Positions 58,393 through 64,000 of a DNA stretch of 64,000 nt are shown here, in pieces (the first letter of the stretch is position 1; every line of letters begins with the position of its first letter). Location of the stretch: contig JASNZV010000031.1 of the NCBI GenBank assembly GCA_048499455.1, forward strand, positions 1 to 64,000. Reading direction: 5' to 3'. The DNA is from CFX5 sp023384495 (GTDB lineage: Bacteria; Chloroflexota; Anaerolineae; Caldilineales; Caldilineaceae). Under the pieces are notes generated by a model, which worked only from the letters and a program-made list of their open reading frames with translations, was not told the origin of the DNA and searched no databases. A program made the position numbers and the translations under genes.

Positions 58393-58941
58393 CTACCCCG
58401 CCGCCACTTCGTGCGCCATCTCCAGCATCGTGCTGGCTGTGCGCCAGTTGCGGGCGGTGATGGCCACATTCCACCCCTTGCCCACGCTTTCCGCCAATTT
58501 GGAGCGCCCAATGCCGTCCGGTGCGTGTAGATAGAAGACCTTGTCGATCAGCGCAAAACGTTCATTGGGCGCTTTGACCGCCTCCAGCGCGGCCAGGTTG
58601 GGATTGCGGGGCGCATCGTCCAGGAAGAAGAGATGGAGCGATTTGTGATTCGCTTCGCCTTCGGGAAAGGGGTTGGCAGCCAGGGCGGCCCGGAGCGCCT
58701 GCGCGTCAAGGATAAAAATATGTGGCGCAAAGCCGTGGCGCTGGCCGATGGCTGCGCTGATCTCTTGGGAGATCGCCTGCGTGTCCGTGCGTTCGCTCTG
58801 GAAGACCACGTTGCCGCTCTGGATATAAGTTTTGACGTTGCGCAGCCCAAGCCCTCGGAGCAGCTCGGTCAACTCGCGCATGGGCAGTTTGTTATTTCCA
58901 CCCACGTTGATCCCTCTCAGCAGTGCGATATAGGTGTTCAT
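58393..58941 (-). CDS. DUF1697 protein
   Basis: 182 residues with the family marks MNTYIALLRGINVGGNNKLP, LLRGLGLRNVKTYIQSGNVV and LHAPDGIGRSKLAESVGK, then TARNWRTASTMLEMAHE. DUF1697 proteins are small and cytosolic with unknown function. The stop is 2 bases from the convergent PhyH stop. Confidence 0.92.
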   Translation of the reverse strand: MNTYIALLRGINVGGNNKLPMRELTELLRGLGLRNVKTYIQSGNVVFQSERTDTQAISQEISAAIGQRHGFAPHIFILDAQALRAALAANPFPEGEANHKSLHLFFLDDAPRNPNLAALEAVKAPNERFALIDKVFYLHAPDGIGRSKLAESVGKGWNVAITARNWRTASTMLEMAHEVAAG

Positions 58942-58974
58942 GAACGCGGCCTTTCCTCACGATTCCTGTTGAAT

Positions 58975-59015
58975 TTGTGCGAAAATCGTCGTGCTCGGTG
59001 ACGATTTTCGCACAA
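58975..59015. repeat. Perfect 16-bp inverted repeat, 9-base loop
   Basis: TTGTGCGAAAATCGTC and GACGATTTTCGCACAA. It lies between the end of the UvrA-like gene and the start of the DUF1697 gene, both minus strand. A terminator for the UvrA-like gene is possible, although there is no U run. Confidence 0.88.
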
Positions 59016-59049
59016 GGCGGGCTATGACACAAGCCTTGAGCGATATAGG

Positions 59050-61311
59050 TCAAACCACATCTCGACGCACATATTCGGCGGTGAACGAACCCTGTGCCGC
59101 CAGGAGTTGACCAGGCGTACCCGCAAAGATCACCCGCCCGCCTTTGGCGCCGCCTTCAGGCCCCATGTCGATGATCCAATCGGCATTTTTGACCACATCC
59201 AGGTTGTGCTCGATCACGATGACTGTGTTGCCGGCATCGACCAGCCGGTTGATCACAGCCAACAAGTGACTGATATCCGACATGTGTAGGCCGGTTGTCG
59301 GCTCATCCATCACATAGATGCTGCCTTTTTTGTGCAGTTCGCTGGCGAGTTTGATGCGCTGGCATTCACCACCCGACAGCGTGCTGAGCGGCTGCCCTAG
59401 CGTCAAATAGTCGAGACCGACATCGCTCATCGCCTGGAGCTTGCGGACGGCTTCCTTGATCTGGAAGAAGTCGAGCGCTTCCTGGACGGTCATCGCCAGC
59501 ACGTCGGTGATCGATTTGCCGTTGAGCTTGAAGGCTAGCACCTCATCCTTAAAGCGTTTGCCGTCACAGATCTCGCAGGGGGTCTTGACGCCATCCAGAA
59601 AGGCAAGGTCGGTGTAGATCACGCCCAGCCCCTGGCAGTTTTCGCAGGCGCCCTTAGAATTGAAACTAAAGAGCGAGGCGCTGACCTTGTTGGCCGCGGC
59701 GAAGGCTTTGCGCACATCGTCCATGACACCGGTGTAGGTGGCCGGGTTGGAGCGGGTCGAGACGCCCACAGCCGATTGGTCGATGACAATGGCCTCAGGA
59801 TGTTGGCGCAGAAACGCCTCGTTGATCAGCGAGCTTTTGCCGGAACCGGCCACCCCCGTCACCACGGTCAGGATGCCTTTGGGGATGTCGACGCTGATAT
59901 TGCGCAAGTTGTTCACATTGGCGTTGACAACCGAAAGCTTGCCTCGGGCCGGGCGAAACGCTTCCTTGCGCGGCAACGACCGCTGCAGATGCCTGGCGGT
60001 CAGGGTGTCGGCCTGGCGCAGGCCGGCGAAGCTGCCTTCGTAGACGATCGCGCCGCCGCAATTGCCGGCCAGCGGCCCCATATCGACAACGTGATCGGCG
60101 ACGCGGATCACATCGGGGTCGTGCTCGACGACGATCACCGTGTTGCCCTTGTCGCGCAGCTTTTGCAACAGTTCGTTCATGCGATGCACATCGCGTGGGT
60201 GCAAGCCTACACTCGGCTCGTCAAAGATGTACATCACATCGACCAGGCTACTGCTGAGATGTTTGACAATTTTGACGCGCTGGGATTCACCGCCCGACAA
60301 CGTGTCGGTTGGACGGTCGAGGCTGAGATAGTCGAGGCCGATATCCACCAGGTGCTGCAGCCGCTCCACCAGTGTTTTGACCATTGGCGCGGCCGCCGGC
60401 TCTTTGATCGTCCGGACGGCATGGATCAGTTCGCCAACTTCCAAAGCCGAAAGTTCGGCAATGTTACGCCCGTCGATCTTGCAGTTCAGTGCGGCCTGGT
60501 TCAGCCGTGCGCCGTGGCAAAGCGGGCACCGCTGCATCGAAAGGTAAGGGGCCACCGCCTTCTGCGTGCGTTCCGACAGGGTTTTGATATCGCGCTTGAT
60601 GTACGAGCGGTTGAATCGTTCGATGATGCCCTGGTAGGTGGCATTCATCGCGCCGCTGCCGATCTGCAACTTGTATTTGCGATCTTTGCCGTACAGGAGC
60701 AAATCCATCTCCTCGTCGCTGTAATCGGCCAGCTTTTTGTCATTATCAAAGAAGCCCGAGGCGGCGTAGCTATCCCGCTCCCAGGAAGAGAAGACGGGGA
60801 CTTGCACGGCCCCTTCGCTAAGCGACTTGGACAGGTCTACGAAGGATTCGGAGTTGATGCCCACCTTCTGGCCCAACCCATTGCATTCGGGACACATGCC
60901 CTGCGGGTCGTTGAAGGAAAAGACGTTGGAGTAGCCCACAAAAGGTTGGCCGACGCGTGAATAGAGCAACCGTAGCACCGGAGAAATATCCGTGATGGTG
61001 CCCACGGTCGAGTGCGAGCCACCGCCCAGGCGCTTCTGGTCCACCACGACCGCCATGCTCAGGTTTTCGATGGCGTCGGCGTCGGGTTGCGAGAAGCGGG
61101 GCAGGAAATTGCGCACAAACATGCTAAAGTTCTCGTTGAGCAGACGTTGGGCTTCGCTGGCAATCGTATCAAAGACAATCGACGACTTGCCGGAGCCGGA
61201 GACGCCGGTGAAGATGGTGATTTTGCGCTTGGGGATGCGCAACGAGACGTTTTTCAAGTTGTTCTCGCGCGCGCCGGTAATCGTGATATATTCGGTGAAG
61301 CCAGTGCTCAT
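59050..61311 (-). CDS. Short UvrA-like ABC ATPase (UvrA2/drug-resistance type)
   Basis: 753 residues against about 940 for UvrA. Two ABC modules: Walker A FTGVSGSGKSSIV and signature LSGGESQRVKIVKHL; then VTGVAGSGKSSLI and LSGGECQRIKLASEL. Zinc-type Cys clusters remain (CPECNGLGQKVG, CPLCHGARLNQAAL, CENCQGLG with CEICDGKRF). The UvrB-binding part is reduced, so it is probably not the main repair UvrA. Homologues include DrrC-type resistance proteins. It is divergent from an XRE-cupin regulator, which may control it. Confidence 0.9.
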   Translation of the reverse strand: MSTGFTEYITITGARENNLKNVSLRIPKRKITIFTGVSGSGKSSIVFDTIASEAQRLLNENFSMFVRNFLPRFSQPDADAIENLSMAVVVDQKRLGGGSHSTVGTITDISPVLRLLYSRVGQPFVGYSNVFSFNDPQGMCPECNGLGQKVGINSESFVDLSKSLSEGAVQVPVFSSWERDSYAASGFFDNDKKLADYSDEEMDLLLYGKDRKYKLQIGSGAMNATYQGIIERFNRSYIKRDIKTLSERTQKAVAPYLSMQRCPLCHGARLNQAALNCKIDGRNIAELSALEVGELIHAVRTIKEPAAAPMVKTLVERLQHLVDIGLDYLSLDRPTDTLSGGESQRVKIVKHLSSSLVDVMYIFDEPSVGLHPRDVHRMNELLQKLRDKGNTVIVVEHDPDVIRVADHVVDMGPLAGNCGGAIVYEGSFAGLRQADTLTARHLQRSLPRKEAFRPARGKLSVVNANVNNLRNISVDIPKGILTVVTGVAGSGKSSLINEAFLRQHPEAIVIDQSAVGVSTRSNPATYTGVMDDVRKAFAAANKVSASLFSFNSKGACENCQGLGVIYTDLAFLDGVKTPCEICDGKRFKDEVLAFKLNGKSITDVLAMTVQEALDFFQIKEAVRKLQAMSDVGLDYLTLGQPLSTLSGGECQRIKLASELHKKGSIYVMDEPTTGLHMSDISHLLAVINRLVDAGNTVIVIEHNLDVVKNADWIIDMGPEGGAKGGRVIFAGTPGQLLAAQGSFTAEYVRRDVV

Positions 61312-61433
61312 CCCGATACACTCCTTGTGATCTTGTATACATTTTCAACACGCCGACAGGTCTGGACGGTGCATTCCGCAACATAGGGAGCATAAGGAAA
61401 GAGCCACCGCACGCTGTTTAGGTTCCTGCCATC

Positions 61434-61514
61434 CTGCGCTTGCTTCGAAAACCGGACTTTGCGATGACGCCTACTCTTTCGAGTAACTCCGGTTTTCAAA
61501 CAGAGCTCAGTATA
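61434..61514 (-). repeat. 85-bp hairpin repeat, copy C (inverted)
   Basis: Reading the minus strand it begins TATACTGAGCTCTGTTTGAA and matches A and B through the GGAGTTACT and CAAAGTCCGGTTTTC segments. It ends with a diverged CAAGCGCAGGAT. Confidence 0.85.
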
Positions 61515-61558
61515 GGTTTTGGAAGACGCGATCTTGCCCTATCCGCCCTCGTCCCAAT

Positions 61559-61587
61559 TTGACACGTATTCCAAAATATTGGAAAAT
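61559..61587 (+). promoter_or_regulatory. Promoter with embedded operator for the XRE-cupin gene
   Basis: TTGACA (61559-61564), a 17-base spacer and GAAAAT (61582-61587), with the palindrome TTCCAA-AATA-TTGGAA at 61569-61584 between and touching the -10. The predicted start of transcription is within a few bases of the ATG at 61597, which has no ribosome site, so the message is probably leaderless. Confidence 0.6.
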
Positions 61588-61596
61588 CAATCCATC

Positions 61597-62235
61597 ATGC
61601 AAGACACAACAACGACGCAAGATAACCTCACCGAAAAGCAAACAGACGATGCCAGTCAGGACATCAACGCACGAATTGCAAGCCGTGTCCGGGCGCTGCG
61701 CACCGAGCTTGGGCTGACGCTCGATGCCCTCGCCGCCCGCTCCAATGTCAGCCGGTCGATGCTCTCGTTAATCGAGCGCGGAGAGAGCAGCCCGACCGCG
61801 GTCGTGTTGGACAAAATTGCGACGGGGCTGGGGGTGCCCCTGGCCTCGCTCTTTGACGATGACGGCGCCTTGTCGAATCCGCTTTCACGGCGGGCAGATC
61901 GCACAGTGTGGCGAGACCCAGAGTCTGGCTATATCCGGCGCAATATCTCGCCGGCCAACTTTCCCTCGCCCATTCATCTGGTTGAGGTCACTTTGCCGCC
62001 CGGCGCCAGCGTGGCCTACGAAACGGGTGCACGCGAGGTGAGCATCCACCAACAGATCTGGGTGCAGGAGGGCAGCATCGAGTTGACGCTGGGGCATGTC
62101 ACCTATCAACTGGGCGAGGACGACTGCCTGGCAATGCAACTAAACGAGACAACAACCTTTCGCAACCATACCGACAGGCCGGCGCGCTATATCGTGGTCC
62201 TCGCATCCGATCCGTTGCGGGCAGCGAAAAGATAA
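61597..62235 (+). CDS. XRE-family regulator with cupin sensor domain
   Basis: 212 residues from the ATG at 61597; an in-frame TTG at 61519 would start inside a repeat. The helix-turn-helix reads RVRALRTELGLTLDALAARS, NVSRSMLSLIERGESSPTAV. The C-terminal cupin (about 110-205) reads HLVEVTLPPGASVAYETGAR, QIWVQEGSIELTLGHVTYQL and DCLAMQLNETTTFRNHTDRP. Regulators of this type sense small molecules. The operator at 61569 supports autorepression, and the divergent UvrA-like gene may share it. Confidence 0.92.
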   Translation: MQDTTTTQDNLTEKQTDDASQDINARIASRVRALRTELGLTLDALAARSNVSRSMLSLIERGESSPTAVVLDKIATGLGVPLASLFDDDGALSNPLSRRADRTVWRDPESGYIRRNISPANFPSPIHLVEVTLPPGASVAYETGAREVSIHQQIWVQEGSIELTLGHVTYQLGEDDCLAMQLNETTTFRNHTDRPARYIVVLASDPLRAAKR

Positions 62236-62297
62236 ATGCCGAGCCGAATATCTCAACCTGGCGACAAACAAAGTATTTCGAGGGAAAGAGAAGCAAA

Positions 62298-62849
62298 ATG
62301 GCAGGCAACATTCAGATTCGCACCCTACATACGATTGATGAACGTGCGCTGCAAGGGTTGAGCGACGTGCTGGTCGATTGTGTCGAAGGGGGCGCATCGG
62401 TCAGCTTTATGCTGCCGATGACACGCGCCAAAGCCGATGCGTTCTGGCGCAACGCGGCGGCCAGCGTGGCGCGCGGCGAGCGCGTGGTGCTCGCCGCTGA
62501 GGATGCCACCGGAGCGATCATCGGCACGGTGACGGTCATTTTGCAGCAGCCTGAGAATCAGCCCCACCGCGGCGACATTGCCAAGATGCTGGTCCACCGC
62601 TGCGCACGGCGGCAGGGTGTTGGCGCCGCGCTGCTGCTGGCCGCCGAACGCTGTGCGCTGGCGGCGGGCAAGACCCTGCTGGTGCTCGACACAGCCAGTG
62701 CAGAGGCTGAACGCCTGTACGCCCGGCAAGGCTGGCAGCGTTGTGGCGTGATCCCCGATTATGCACTCCTGCCCGATGGCGCGCCCTGCGCCACCACGAT
62801 CTACTACAAATTTCTGCATCTGAACCATTCGGCTCAAGCCAGCATGTAA
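62298..62849 (+). CDS. GNAT family N-acetyltransferase
   Basis: 183 residues. The acetyl-CoA loop is VHRCARRQGVGAALLLAAE (residues 99-117, Q106-G-x-G-A), preceded by the strand GTVTVILQQPENQPHRGDIA. The terminal RLYARQGWQRCGVIPDYALL is the usual GNAT end. It follows the XRE-cupin gene by about 60 bases on the same strand behind GAGGGAAAGAG, so co-transcription is likely and a resistance or modification role is possible. Confidence 0.92.
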   Translation: MAGNIQIRTLHTIDERALQGLSDVLVDCVEGGASVSFMLPMTRAKADAFWRNAAASVARGERVVLAAEDATGAIIGTVTVILQQPENQPHRGDIAKMLVHRCARRQGVGAALLLAAERCALAAGKTLLVLDTASAEAERLYARQGWQRCGVIPDYALLPDGAPCATTIYYKFLHLNHSAQASM

Positions 62850-63000
62850 GCGTGTCGTCGCTCACTTGCCATATGTATACAAAATGAATGAACCTTCACT
62901 CTTTCACAACACGGAAGGTGAAATGGGTAACACCGGGGGCCTCGACTACTCTCGTGCGTTCCAGTTCAACTGGCGCGGCGCCCAGGTGGTTGAACAGCTT

Positions 63001-63396
63001 TCATTGTTCAAGCAGGCGCTGCAACTGTTGCAGGTCGCTCGCGACAGCCTGCGCATCCTCGGCAAACTGCTGGTCGGACATGTCCGGTCGCCTATATAGA
63101 GTGAAGACTACTTCGCTGCCATCGTTGTTGGGGAAGACGCGCATGGGGTTATAGACGGTCGCCCCGGATGGCAGCGTGACCTCGTGGTCCAAAACGCCGT
63201 GTCGGTTTGGCTCGGCGAAACTGACTTTGACGCGCCCCATAGGCGATTCGGCGATCCAGTCGCCGTCGATGTTTTGGATCGACCCGCTCAGCCCCACGGC
63301 CCACCGCGGCAAATTCTGGGGATTGGCGGCAAATTCGTAAACCTGATTGGCCGGACGATTGATCGATACGCTGATGTGCTGGGATTGAAAGGTCAT
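63001..63396 (-). CDS. SRPBCC (START-like) family protein
   Basis: 131 residues: ISVSINRPANQVYEFAANPQ, NLPRWAVGLSGSIQ, GDWIAESPMGRVKVSFAEPN, GATVYNPMRVFPNNDGSEVV and a C-terminal helix AEDAQAVASDLQQLQRLLEQ. The hydrophobic-cavity fold binds an unknown ligand. It is followed by no same-strand gene in the visible part; upstream lies the hydrolase. Confidence 0.9.
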   Translation of the reverse strand: MTFQSQHISVSINRPANQVYEFAANPQNLPRWAVGLSGSIQNIDGDWIAESPMGRVKVSFAEPNRHGVLDHEVTLPSGATVYNPMRVFPNNDGSEVVFTLYRRPDMSDQQFAEDAQAVASDLQQLQRLLEQ

Positions 63397-63505
63397 GGTA
63401 GCCTCCTCATTGTGCTGGCGAAGAAGTCAGGATTCGAGGCAGAGGATGGCTTTATCACATGCCTGGAGTCTTGTCTGCGAATCCCGTATTCTGCATCCCG
63501 TATCC

Positions 63506-64000
63506 TCAACCACGAAAGAACTCGATCAACACGGGGTTGAGCGCTTCGGGCGCGGCGCCATGGTCTTGGCCGGCCAGCCGGCGATGTTGGGCATTGGGCA
63601 GAATTTGGGCGAGCGTCTCGGCCCCGTTGTGCATAAAGGGCGGGCTTTCGCCTCCATCCATCACCAGCGTGGGTGTGGCGATGGTGGCGAACTGTTCGAG
63701 CGCCGCCGGGTTGCCGCTCATCGTGTCGCCCATGATCTCCCCGTCATAACTGATGGTGTGGGCTGCTGCTACGGCGCTGGCCCAGGTCGGCCACGTCTCG
63801 GCCCCGGCCAGATGTTCCTCGGGGATATTGACCGCCACCCGCATGAAATACTTGAGCGCATCGGCGGGGCGACCGGCGGCGGTATAGGCTCGCAGTTGAT
63901 CCACATAATCCGCCGGCAGCGGTGGGCGGCTGTCGTCGATGATAAAGGGTGGCTCATAGATCGCCAGCTTCTTGATCTTGCCTCCCAGCTTGCCCGCCGC
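63506..64000 (-). CDS. Alpha/beta hydrolase, C-terminal part (5' cut by window edge)
   Basis: 165 residues are visible, in frame to base 64000. They start KLGGKIKKLAIYEPPFIIDD, just past the nucleophile strand, and include PTLVMDGGESPPFMHNGAET for the acid region and AGQDHGAAPEAL with the catalytic His. The nucleophile elbow lies beyond the window. A general esterase/lipase-like hydrolase is the safest call. Confidence 0.85.
   Translation of the reverse strand, partial: AAGKLGGKIKKLAIYEPPFIIDDSRPPLPADYVDQLRAYTAAGRPADALKYFMRVAVNIPEEHLAGAETWPTWASAVAAAHTISYDGEIMGDTMSGNPAALEQFATIATPTLVMDGGESPPFMHNGAETLAQILPNAQHRRLAGQDHGAAPEALNPVLIEFFRG

Noticed and set aside
1..64000. tRNA, rRNA, riboswitch or replication origin
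   Set aside because: None was recognised by eye on either strand; a covariance-model scan would be needed to exclude small RNAs.

Overview
The window is a high-GC bacterial chromosome segment that most resembles a filamentous Chloroflexota (Anaerolineae/Caldilineae-like). This rests on secreted proteins with cohesin-like and dockerin modules, a C-terminal LPLVxR tail on three of them, ECF42-type sigma factors with DGPF (YCII) proteins, and many dispersed palindromic repeats. No rRNA, tRNA or CRISPR array was seen. The assignment is inference from gene content, not from a marker gene.

Layout. 1-1.3 kb: the end of a NarL-type histidine kinase and its response regulator. 1.4-9.2 kb (minus): a secreted quinoprotein operon. 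It holds a PQQ sugar-dehydrogenase-like protein with a CxxCH, cohesin and dockerin, followed by a copper amine oxidase split over three tightly coupled genes: an N2/N3-like part, a catalytic-domain pseudoenzyme, and an apparently active catalytic domain with dockerin and cohesin. 9.5-15.7 kb: small stress and accessory genes (MoaD-like, DUF1801, DUF6157, BNR propeller, VOC, DUF3224, sulfotransferase, GyrI-like, DinB). The DinB gene has a near-perfect sigma70 promoter with a LexA-like box in its spacer. 16-24 kb: aldo/keto reductases, a MocR regulator, an epimerase, a methyltransferase and a PhyH dioxygenase. 24.4-29.2 kb: two ECF42 sigma factors flanking two DGPF proteins and a RibD-C/DHFR-like reductase. 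29.2-34.8 kb: a hydrolase pseudogene, a pentaheme cytochrome/beta-helix fusion, the intact hydrolase paralogue and a DUF3455 protein. 35-37.2 kb: VOC, dienelactone hydrolase and a HEAT-like protein with a second LexA-box promoter.

37.6-48.8 kb is a defence and toxin-antitoxin island: XRE regulator, an antitoxin with a truncated PIN toxin, and a type I restriction operon. The operon reads hsdM-hsdM-hsdS-[hsdR 5' fragment]-REP array-RAYT transposase-hsdR, and is followed by vapBC and an internally deleted second HsdR remnant. 49-58.4 kb is mostly carbohydrate or secondary catabolism (DoxX, amidohydrolase, FGGY kinase, epimerase, TIM-barrel isomerase, Gfo/Idh oxidoreductase, PhyH), with a HigA-like antitoxin and a toxin/XRE pair between. 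58.4-64 kb carries DUF1697, a short UvrA paralogue, an XRE-cupin regulator with an operator inside its promoter, a GNAT, an SRPBCC protein and a truncated alpha/beta hydrolase.

The least ordinary items are the split amine oxidase with a catalytically dead partner, the matched pair of LexA-box promoters, the REP/RAYT invasion of the type I operon with a leftover hsdR start, and an 85-bp hairpin repeat found three times plus a half copy.
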